Shown here piece by piece: positions 37,637 to 44,724 of a stretch of 64,000 nt of DNA; position 1 is the stretch's first letter, and every line of letters begins with the position of its first letter. Origin of the DNA: CBDDFN01 sp965227065 (GTDB taxonomy: Bacteria > Pseudomonadota > Alphaproteobacteria > SPJN01). The notes beneath the pieces were generated by a model, which saw only the letters and a program-made list of their open reading frames with translations, was not told where the DNA came from and did not search any database. Position numbers and translations under genes: made by a program. The stretch lies in contig CBDDFN010000009.1 in NCBI GenBank assembly GCA_965227065.1, positions 186,001 through 250,000 of the forward strand, in the 5' to 3' direction.

Positions 37637-39316
37637 GTGGCCGTTCAATATGTTTATCACATGCAAGGCCTGTCCAAGAGCTGGCCGGGCGGCAAGCAGG
37701 TCTTGAAAGATATTCACCTGCAGTTCTTGCCGGGCGTCAAAATCGGCGTTCTGGGCGTGAACGGCGCGGGTAAATCAACCCTGCTTAAGATTATGGCGGG
37801 CCGCGATACCGACTATACCGGCGAAGCCTGGGCGGCAGACGGCATCAAGGTGGGCTATCTGGAGCAGGAGCCTGAGCTTGATGAAACCAAGACCGCGCTT
37901 GAAAATGTCATGGACGGGGTCCGTGAGATCGCCGACCTGCTCAAGCGCTTTGACGAGATTTCCGCCAAATTTGCCGAGCCGCTCGACGATGACGAGATGA
38001 ACAAGGTCATTGAGGAACAGGCCGAGGTTCAAGAAAAGATCGACGCGGCGGATGCTTGGGACATTCAGAACAAGGTTGAAATCGCCATGGACGCGCTGCG
38101 CTGCCCGCCCGGCGATGCCGATGTCACCAAATTGTCGGGGGGTGAGCGCCGCCGCATCGCGCTGTGCCGCCTGCTTTTGGAAAAGCCCGACATTCTGCTG
38201 CTTGACGAACCGACCAACCATCTGGATGCCGAATCGGTCGCGTGGCTTGAGAAGTTTTTGCAGGACTATGAAGGCACTGTGATGGTCGTCACCCACGACC
38301 GCTACTTCCTCGACAATATTACCGGCTGGATCCTGGAACTCGACCGGGGCCGGGGCATTCCCTATGAGGGCAATTATTCAAGCTGGCTGGAACAAAAGCA
38401 AAAACGCCTTGAACAGGAAGCCAAGGATGATGTGGCGCGCCAGAAAACCCTGTCGCGCGAATTGGAATGGATCCGGCAGTCGCCCAAGGCGCGTCAGGCC
38501 AAATCAAAAGCGCGGATCCGTGCCTATGACGAGCTGTTGCAACAGGCCGCTGACCGGGCGCCGGGCCGCGCCCAGATCATCATTCCGCCGGGACCGCGTC
38601 TGGGCGATGTGGTGATCCGGGCCGAGGGGCTGGGCAAAGCCTATGGCGACCGGCTGCTTTATGAGAATGTCAGCTTCGACATTCCTCCCGGCGCAATTGT
38701 GGGCATTATCGGCCCCAACGGCGCAGGCAAGACGACCCTGTTCCGGCTGATCACCGGCCAGGAAGAGCCTGATCAAGGGTCCATCACCGTCGGTGACACC
38801 GCAGAGCTTGGCTATGTCGACCAGTCGCGCGGTGCGCTCGATCCCGACAAGACGGTCTGGGAAGAAGTGTCCGGCGGACTTGATGTCATTGAGCTTGGCA
38901 AGCATGAGATGAATAGCCGGGCCTATGTCGGATCGTTCAACTTCCGCGGGCCCGATCAGCAAAAGAAAGTCGGCATGCTGTCGGGCGGGGAGCGCAACCG
39001 GGTTCACCTCGCCAAAATGCTCAAATCGGGCGCGAATGTCATCCTGCTTGATGAACCGACCAATGATCTTGATGTCGAAACGCTGCGGGCGCTTGAAGAT
39101 GCGATTGAGAACTTTGCCGGCTGCGCGATTGTGATCAGCCACGATCGCTGGTTCCTCGACCGGGTGGCAACCCACATTCTCGCCTTTGAGGGCGACAGCC
39201 ATGTGGAATGGTTTGAAGGCAATTATCAGGATTACGAGGCCGATTATAAGCGCCGGCATCCTGAAAATGCCGACCGGCCCCACCGCATCCGCTACAAGAA
39301 ATTCTCACGCGACTAG
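37637..39316 (+). CDS. ettA: EttA, ABC-F translational throttle ATPase
   Basis: 559 residues, two ATP-binding cassettes: Walker A LGVNGAGKST and IGPNGAGKTT; signature LSGGERRR and LSGGERNR; Walker B ILLLDEPTNHLD and VILLDEPTNDLD. Between them is the P-site tRNA-interaction arm (about 245-310, charged). EttA gates the ribosome into elongation by sensing the ATP/ADP ratio. The start is GTG at 37637: AAAGGAGG lies 7 bases upstream and the protein then begins VAVQYVYHM as EttA does; earlier in-frame ATG at 37550 adds unrelated residues. No membrane domain, as expected. Confidence 0.94.
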   Translation: MAVQYVYHMQGLSKSWPGGKQVLKDIHLQFLPGVKIGVLGVNGAGKSTLLKIMAGRDTDYTGEAWAADGIKVGYLEQEPELDETKTALENVMDGVREIADLLKRFDEISAKFAEPLDDDEMNKVIEEQAEVQEKIDAADAWDIQNKVEIAMDALRCPPGDADVTKLSGGERRRIALCRLLLEKPDILLLDEPTNHLDAESVAWLEKFLQDYEGTVMVVTHDRYFLDNITGWILELDRGRGIPYEGNYSSWLEQKQKRLEQEAKDDVARQKTLSRELEWIRQSPKARQAKSKARIRAYDELLQQAADRAPGRAQIIIPPGPRLGDVVIRAEGLGKAYGDRLLYENVSFDIPPGAIVGIIGPNGAGKTTLFRLITGQEEPDQGSITVGDTAELGYVDQSRGALDPDKTVWEEVSGGLDVIELGKHEMNSRAYVGSFNFRGPDQQKKVGMLSGGERNRVHLAKMLKSGANVILLDEPTNDLDVETLRALEDAIENFAGCAIVISHDRWFLDRVATHILAFEGDSHVEWFEGNYQDYEADYKRRHPENADRPHRIRYKKFSRD

Positions 39317-39330
39317 GAAGGACCAAAATC

Positions 39331-39753
39331 ATGATTGGCAAACTCAACCATGTGGGGGTCGCCACCCCGTCCATCGACGACAGTGTGAAGCTATATCGCG
39401 ATATTCTGGGTGCGACCAAAATCGGCAAAAAATTCTCCATGCCCGAGCAGGGCGTGTGGGTGTGCTTCGTTGATCTGCCCAATTCGCAGATTGAGCTGAT
39501 CGAGCCCTATGGCGATGACAGCCCGGTCCACGGCTTTTTGAAGAACAACCCGGCGGGCGGTCAGCATCATGTCTGCTTTGAAGTGGAAGACATCATCGCT
39601 GCGCGCGATGAGATGCGCGAAAAAGGTGCCCGCGTGCTTGGCACGGGCGAGCCGCGCATCGGCGCCCATGGCACGCCGGTGATCTTTGTACACCCCAAGG
39701 ATATGGGCGGTGTTCTGGTCGAACTGATGGAAACGCCGAAAGACGCGCATTGA
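39331..39753 (+). CDS. mce: Methylmalonyl-CoA epimerase
   Basis: 140 residues of the vicinal-oxygen-chelate fold, converting (S)- to (R)-methylmalonyl-CoA in propionyl-CoA breakdown. GKLNHVGVATPSIDDSVKLYRD, a QIELIEPYGDDSPV middle and GGQHHVCFEVEDI carry the metal-binding His, Gln/Glu and His. The ATG is 15 bases after ettA, with GGAAGGA upstream. No mutase gene is in the window. Confidence 0.93.
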   Translation: MIGKLNHVGVATPSIDDSVKLYRDILGATKIGKKFSMPEQGVWVCFVDLPNSQIELIEPYGDDSPVHGFLKNNPAGGQHHVCFEVEDIIAARDEMREKGARVLGTGEPRIGAHGTPVIFVHPKDMGGVLVELMETPKDAH

Positions 39754-39762
39754 CCAAACTGT

Positions 39763-39870
39763 GTCATTCCGGGGCGGCGCGGATGCGACGAATCCGGAAT
39801 CTGATCACAAGCTGAGGTCTTTCTCCAGATTCCGGGTTCTGGCTATTGCATTGCCAGCCCCGGAATGACG
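39763..39870 (+). repeat. Dispersed nested inverted repeat, copy 3
   Basis: GTCATTCCGGGG and CCCCGGAATGAC form outer arms; CCGGAATCTG and CAGATTCCGG form inner arms. Same plan as the copies at 1452-1606 and 27357-27499, but with its own loop sequence. It lies between convergent mce and mlaC. Confidence 0.88.
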
Positions 39871-39891
39871 AGATGCGTTGAGATCAACAAA

Positions 39892-39916
39892 AAAGGCGGG
39901 GTATTGACCCCGCCTT
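39892..39916. terminator. Bidirectional terminator between mce and mlaC
   Basis: AAGGCGGGG-TATTGA-CCCCGCCTT, with A6 on one side and a T-rich tail on the other. Strong in the mlaC direction (CCTTTTTTG). Confidence 0.8.
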
Positions 39917-39969
39917 ATTGTTGAAAGCCCTCCTTCCCGGAGGGCAATTGATTGGCGCGTCGTCGCGCC

Positions 39970-40596
39970 CTAGCCGCCAAGCTCGGAAATTTTGGCGCGC
40001 ATTTTCGACAGAAGCGGTTCGATATTGCCGCCCGAGCTTTGCAGGGTCGGCACATTGGCTTCACGTTCCGACTGGCCCATGGACACGCCGGCGACGACGA
40101 GATCAATGATCTTGTGGCTGCCATCTTCGCCTTCGCGGATGCGCCAGCCCAGATCGGCATTCTGGCTGCCATCATTCAGGGTGACTTGCGAATTCACCAT
40201 ATACTGGTTTTTCGAAAGCGGCGTCACACCGACCACGTCGATCGAACGCACTTTCAAAGCCGACAGCTGCGAGGCGCGTGAATAGATCAGATACTGGCGG
40301 TAAAGTTCGACATACTCATCCATCATATCGGGCTGATCAGCCTCGATCTGGCGGCGATAACGGCCCAGCACAAAGCGGGCGACACGGTCCATGTCGACAT
40401 CGCGGGACAGCAGCGTGTCGAACTCGTCGATTTTCTGTTTTTCAGTCAGACCGTCATTGTTGAGGATAGCAACCGTGCGGTCGGACAAGGCCTCAATCAA
40501 TTCCCGGGCTTCGGTTTCACCGGCTTTGGCGGGCAGAACGGCCACGACAGCCAAAAAAGCCACGCCCACAACGCTCAAAATCATTCCGCGCATCAT
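39970..40596 (-). CDS. mlaC: MlaC-family periplasmic phospholipid-binding protein
   Basis: 208 residues. Signal peptide (MILSVVGVAFLAVVAVLPAKA), then a Tgt2/MlaC domain: a helical N-terminal half with FDTLLSRDVDMDRVARFVLGRYRR, and a strand-rich half ending near DLVVAGVSMGQSEREAN. MlaC ferries phospholipids between the outer-membrane MlaA and the inner-membrane MlaFEDB complex. GGAGA is 7 bases before the ATG at 40596; a longer frame extends into mlaA. The inner-membrane ABC genes are not nearby. Confidence 0.93.
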   Translation of the reverse strand: MMRGMILSVVGVAFLAVVAVLPAKAGETEARELIEALSDRTVAILNNDGLTEKQKIDEFDTLLSRDVDMDRVARFVLGRYRRQIEADQPDMMDEYVELYRQYLIYSRASQLSALKVRSIDVVGVTPLSKNQYMVNSQVTLNDGSQNADLGWRIREGEDGSHKIIDLVVAGVSMGQSEREANVPTLQSSGGNIEPLLSKMRAKISELGG

Positions 40597-40645
40597 TGCG
40601 GTGTCTCCCATCATCAGTCTTTTGCGCAAGCCTTGCGGCGCTGCC

Positions 40646-41431
40646 TTAATAGGTGAATTCGAATTCATCGGCGCTGACCGGATCTCCATCGGCGGAGCCA
40701 TTGGCGATTTCCTGTTCCCGGCGCTGGCGATAGGCGCTGCGGACGGTGGCGTAAAGGTCAATCGAGCTTTTCTCGATGGCCTCAAAGCTCTCGATGGAGC
40801 GGGCCCGGGTGTCGACAATGTCGAGGCCGGTGCGGGTATAGACGGCCCACTGGCCGGCAATGTCGTCGAGCAGATAATCAACCGGATCGGCGATCCACTC
40901 GACGGCGGTGCCGACACCATGGCGCAGCGAGCGCGGGCCAAGCAACGGAAGCACCAGATAAGGCCCCTCCGGCGCGCCCCAAACCGCCAGCGTCTGTCCG
41001 AAATCTTCGGTATGGCGCGGATAGCCTTCATTTTTGGTCACGTCGAGCAAGCCGCCAAGCCCAATGGTTGAGTTAAAGATGAACCGCACCAGCGTAATGC
41101 CGGCCCGGTCAATCTCACCCTGAAGCAGATCATTGGCGAAAATAAGGGGGCTTTCGAGATTGTTCAGCACATTGCGGATGCCGTTGCGCGGCGCAGGCGG
41201 CAGCATGTTGCGATATTGTTTGGCCACGGGCTTCAACACATAGCGGTCGGCCGCCATGTTGACGTCCCACATCGCCCGGTTTGCCGGTTCCAACGGGTCG
41301 TTCAGTGCTTCAAATTCAGCACGCGCGACCGGGTCTTCCGGCGGTGTTGCGCAAGCCCCAAGGCCCGCAGAGACAAGAAGCGCCAAGGCTCCGTATTTCA
41401 CATGACGCTTCACATCCATCACGCTTCGCAT
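40646..41431 (-). CDS. mlaA: MlaA (VacJ) outer-membrane lipoprotein
   Basis: 261 residues with a lipoprotein signal: ALLVSAGLGAC, lipidated Cys at about residue 27. NDPLEPANRAMWDVN, FANDLLQGEIDRAGITLVRFIFNSTIGLGGLLDV and WGAPEGPYLVLPLLGP are VacJ family hallmarks. MlaA removes phospholipids from the outer leaflet of the outer membrane. It starts the mlaA-mlaC operon (49-base gap). Start at 41431; 41419 is possible. Confidence 0.95.
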   Translation of the reverse strand: MRSVMDVKRHVKYGALALLVSAGLGACATPPEDPVARAEFEALNDPLEPANRAMWDVNMAADRYVLKPVAKQYRNMLPPAPRNGIRNVLNNLESPLIFANDLLQGEIDRAGITLVRFIFNSTIGLGGLLDVTKNEGYPRHTEDFGQTLAVWGAPEGPYLVLPLLGPRSLRHGVGTAVEWIADPVDYLLDDIAGQWAVYTRTGLDIVDTRARSIESFEAIEKSSIDLYATVRSAYRQRREQEIANGSADGDPVSADEFEFTY

Positions 41432-41669
41432 CCGTTTTTACTCCCCAAACCAGCCCATCAGGGCCGATCCCAGCATTTCAGGCGACAAGTCCAGCCTACG
41501 CACCCCAAGCCGGACAGGATTGGCCGAACCAAACCGGAAAGCCAATCCAACTGCCTATATTTCAACCGTTCCAGCCTTGATTGTATAGGGCTTTTTGGGC
41601 GCACCTGTTAGCCTGATCGGCGTTTGCTCACAAACTTGTCATGGAACGTGACGTTTCTGCCCCACTTCG

Positions 41670-41712
41670 TTGTGAAATGGCCTTACAAATAACGATATAA
41701 AGATATCCTTAT
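41670..41712 (+). promoter_or_regulatory. Putative promoter and operator of the met operon
   Basis: ATAAAGATATCCTTAT (41697-41712) is an almost perfect palindrome around GATATC; overlapping it is GATAT-AAAG-ATATC (41694-41707). A -35-like TTGTGA (41670-41675) and -10-like GATATA (41694-41699), 18 bases apart, put the palindrome over the -10. The rest of the gap, 41432-41772, shows no other clear element and no riboswitch I recognise. Confidence 0.55.
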
Positions 41713-41772
41713 TTCTATCTTGCGTCTCCTGGCCTTGTCATGATAGCCCTTTCGGCGGAAAGGACGAGGGTT

Positions 41773-42750
41773 ATGGACGCACTTTTGGCAGCATTGAAAG
41801 CCGCAGCGGAGCCGACACGGCTGCGCCTTGTTGCGCTGCTGGCGCGGGCTGAACTCACCGTCACAGAATTGACGCTTATTCTGGGGCAAAGCCAGCCCCG
41901 TGTCAGCCGTCACCTGAAACTGATGGTCGAGGCGGGCCTGATCGAGCGCTATCAGGAGGGCAGCTGGGCCTTTTACCGGCTCAATGATCGCGGCGAAGGC
42001 GGGGCGCTGGGCGCGCGTCTGATTGAGCTTTTTCCCGATGATGACGACGAACTTGTGCGCGATGGCGAGCGGCTGGAGCGTGTTCTGGATGAGCGGCGTG
42101 AGCGGGCGCAGGACTATTTTGCCCATAATGCCGCCGAATGGGACCGGATCCGGTCGCTTTATATCCCTGAAGAAGCGGTGGAGGCCGCCCTGTTGAAGGC
42201 TGCCCAGGGCCGCAAGATCGAGACCATGCTCGATCTGGGGACCGGAACGGGACGGATTTTGCAGGTTTTTGCAGAACAGATCGACCATGGGACCGGCCTT
42301 GATCTATCCCTCGACATGCTGTCGGTGGCGCGCGCCAATTTAAGCGCGGCCGGCGCAAGCCATGTTCAGGTCCGCCGGGGTGATTTGCTCGCCTTGCCGT
42401 TTTCAGACCGCCAGTTTGATCTGGTCACCGTTCATCAGGTGCTGCATTTCCTCGACAAGCCGGGCCAGGCGCTGGATGAAGCCGCCCGCGTGCTGGCGCC
42501 CGGCGGATTGTTGCTGGTGGCTGATTTCGCGCCCCATTCCCTTGAATATCTGCGCGAAGATCAGGCCCATCGCCGGCTTGGATTTTCTGATGAAGAAATC
42601 GCTGAGCTTTTGCGAATGGCGGGCCTGACCCCGCGTGATCCTCTTCATCTCAAGCCCGAAAAGGGCTCGGACGCCAAATTGACTGTCACATTGTGGGCAG
42701 CCGAAGCGCCGGGCCAGGTGAAATCCGAACCTCAAAGGATGAGCGCCTAG
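41773..42750 (+). CDS. ArsR-family regulator fused to SAM-dependent methyltransferase
   Basis: 325 residues. An N-terminal ArsR winged helix (about 1-85; AAEPTRLRLVALLARAELTVTEL, recognition helix QSQPRVSRHLKLM) is fused to a class I methyltransferase (motif I LDLGTGTGRIL at about 155, LPFSDRQFDLVTVHQVLHFL and RVLAPGGLLLV). No ArsR metal-binding Cys pair is visible. First gene of the metF-metH operon; I infer that it controls methionine genes through SAM or SAH, like SahR. GAGGG before the ATG at 41773 decides the start over 41740. Confidence 0.88.
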   Translation: MDALLAALKAAAEPTRLRLVALLARAELTVTELTLILGQSQPRVSRHLKLMVEAGLIERYQEGSWAFYRLNDRGEGGALGARLIELFPDDDDELVRDGERLERVLDERRERAQDYFAHNAAEWDRIRSLYIPEEAVEAALLKAAQGRKIETMLDLGTGTGRILQVFAEQIDHGTGLDLSLDMLSVARANLSAAGASHVQVRRGDLLALPFSDRQFDLVTVHQVLHFLDKPGQALDEAARVLAPGGLLLVADFAPHSLEYLREDQAHRRLGFSDEEIAELLRMAGLTPRDPLHLKPEKGSDAKLTVTLWAAEAPGQVKSEPQRMSA

Positions 42751-42766
42751 ACGCTCAAAAACTGTC

Positions 42767-43699
42767 ATGAATGCTATTACACACAAGCTGGCCGACGCGT
42801 TCGGCTTTGATGGTGCCATCGGCACCGATGTCAGCGTGTCGTTTGAATTTTTCCCGCCCAAGACCGATGGGATGGAAAAAACACTCTGGTCGTCGATCAA
42901 ACGGCTTGAACCGCTCAATCCCAATTTCGTGTCGGTCACCTATGGCGCGGGTGGCACCACGCGGGAACGCACGCACAAGACCGTCACCCGCATCCTGGAT
43001 GAAACCAGCCTGACGCCAGCCTCGCATCTGACTTGCGTGGGTGCCAGCAAAGACGAGATTGATGACATTGTGCGCAATTATCATGCCCATGGTGTCCGCC
43101 ATATTGTGGCGCTGCGCGGTGATCCGCCTGAAGGGCAAACCCAATATGCGCCCCATCCGCATGGCTATGCCAATGGCGCGGAACTGACTGCGGGTATCAA
43201 GCGCGTCGCGCCTGATATCGACGTGTCGGTGTCGTGCTATCCCGAACGGCATCCCGACAGCCCCGACTGGGATATTGAGCTTGATAATCTCAAGCGCAAG
43301 GTTGATGCCGGTGCCAGCCGGGCGATCAGCCAGTTCTTCTTTGACGTGCCGGTCTATGCCGAAATGGTCGAGCGGGTGCGCCGGGAAAATATCGACATTC
43401 CCTTGGTGCCCGGCATCATCCCGGTGCTCAATTACAAGCAGGTCGCCAAATTCGCCAAGATGGCAGGCGCAAGCATACCGCCCTGGCTGGGCGAATTGTA
43501 TGACGGGCTCGATTCCGACGAAGAAACCCGCAAGATGGTGGCGGCCATGGTCGCGGCTGATCAGGTGCGCAAACTTTACGCCATGGGCGTGCGCGACTTT
43601 CATTTTTATACATTGAACCGGGCCGATCTGACATTTGCGATCTGCCACATTCTCGGCATTCGTCAAAACGGACAGCCGGGTGAGGAGGGCCAGTCATGA
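42767..43699 (+). CDS. metF: 5,10-methylenetetrahydrofolate reductase
   Basis: 310 residues; TIM-barrel flavoprotein making 5-methyl-THF for methionine synthase. SFEFFPPKTDGMEKTLW carries the catalytic Glu, followed by FVSVTYGAGGTTRERT and LRGDPP, with VDAGASRAISQFFFD further on. Length normal. It lies 16 bases after the regulator gene and overlaps metH part 1 by four. Confidence 0.96.
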   Translation: MNAITHKLADAFGFDGAIGTDVSVSFEFFPPKTDGMEKTLWSSIKRLEPLNPNFVSVTYGAGGTTRERTHKTVTRILDETSLTPASHLTCVGASKDEIDDIVRNYHAHGVRHIVALRGDPPEGQTQYAPHPHGYANGAELTAGIKRVAPDIDVSVSCYPERHPDSPDWDIELDNLKRKVDAGASRAISQFFFDVPVYAEMVERVRRENIDIPLVPGIIPVLNYKQVAKFAKMAGASIPPWLGELYDGLDSDEETRKMVAAMVAADQVRKLYAMGVRDFHFYTLNRADLTFAICHILGIRQNGQPGEEGQS

Positions 43700-44724
43700 C
43701 CCGCGAAGACCGGCAAAAAGCCCTGCATGAGGCATTGAAGAAACGCATTCTGGTGCTTGATGGCGCGATGGGGTCTTTGATCCAGTCTTATGAACTGTCC
43801 GAAGCTGATTTCCGCGGCGATCGCTGGACGGACTGGAGCCATGATCTGAAAGGCAATAATGATCTGATCCAGATCACCCAGCCCCAGGTCCTGCGCGAGA
43901 TCGAACAGCTTTATCTTGATGCGGGCGCCGACATTATCGAAACCAACACATTTTCGGCGACGACGATTGCCCAGGCCGATTATGGTCTCGAAGATGCGGC
44001 CTATGAAATCAATCTGGAAGGCGCGCGCATCGCCCGTGAATTGTGTGATGCGCAAACCGAAAAGACCCCGGACAAGCCGCGCTTTGTCGCCGGTGTGTTG
44101 GGTCCGACCAACCGGACGGCGTCGATTTCACCGGACGTCAACGATCCGGGGTTCCGCAATGTCAGCTTTGATGATCTCGTCACCGCCTATTCAGACGCCA
44201 CCCGCGGGCTGATCGAAGGCGGGGCTGATCTTATTTTGGTTGAAACCATTTTCGACACGCTCAACGCCAAGGCAGCCTTGTTTGCCGCGGAAGAAGTGTT
44301 TGACGAGGTGGGCATCAAATTGCCGATCATGATTTCAGGCACCATCACCGATCTGTCGGGCCGCTTGCTGTCGGGGCAGACGGCTGAGGCGTTCCTGATT
44401 TCGGTTGCCCATTCGGGTCCCTTGTCGGTCGGCCTGAATTGCGCGCTGGGTCCCAAAGAGCTTCGCCAATATGTTGAGGCGGTGTCCGACAATGCGCCCT
44501 GCCTGGTCTCGGCACACCCCAATGCGGGCTTGCCCAATGAGATGGGCGGCTATGATCTGACGCCGGAAGACATGGCGGTTCACATCAAGGAATGGGCCGA
44601 AAGCGGCTTTTTGAACATTGTGGGTGGCTGCTGCGGCACCACGCCGGATCATATCCGCGCCATTGCTGAAGCCGTTGAGGGAATTGCCCCGCGCGCCACA
44701 GAAAAGATTGAGGATGCCGCATGA
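43696..44724 (+). CDS. metH: Methionine synthase, homocysteine-binding subunit (split MetH part 1)
   Basis: 342 residues. Corresponds to the homocysteine S-methyltransferase domain of cobalamin-dependent MetH. Starts LDGAMGSLIQSYELSEADF; zinc cysteines occur in GLNCALGP and GGCCGTTPDHIRA. In E. coli this is fused to the rest of MetH; a separate gene is a known arrangement in several alphaproteobacteria, so it is not a broken gene: it has its own stop and a four-base ATGA overlap with part 2. Confidence 0.95.
   Translation: MTREDRQKALHEALKKRILVLDGAMGSLIQSYELSEADFRGDRWTDWSHDLKGNNDLIQITQPQVLREIEQLYLDAGADIIETNTFSATTIAQADYGLEDAAYEINLEGARIARELCDAQTEKTPDKPRFVAGVLGPTNRTASISPDVNDPGFRNVSFDDLVTAYSDATRGLIEGGADLILVETIFDTLNAKAALFAAEEVFDEVGIKLPIMISGTITDLSGRLLSGQTAEAFLISVAHSGPLSVGLNCALGPKELRQYVEAVSDNAPCLVSAHPNAGLPNEMGGYDLTPEDMAVHIKEWAESGFLNIVGGCCGTTPDHIRAIAEAVEGIAPRATEKIEDAA

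Noticed and set aside
37550..37717. Longer start forms of ettA (37550) and the NicO gene (37717), which would overlap
   Set aside because: Ribosome sites and conserved N-termini point to 37637 and 37525, leaving a normal divergent promoter gap.
41432..41772. SAM, SAH or cobalamin riboswitch before the met operon
   Set aside because: I looked for a structured conserved leader and for a B12-box-like sequence and saw neither; the palindrome and the regulator gene explain control better.
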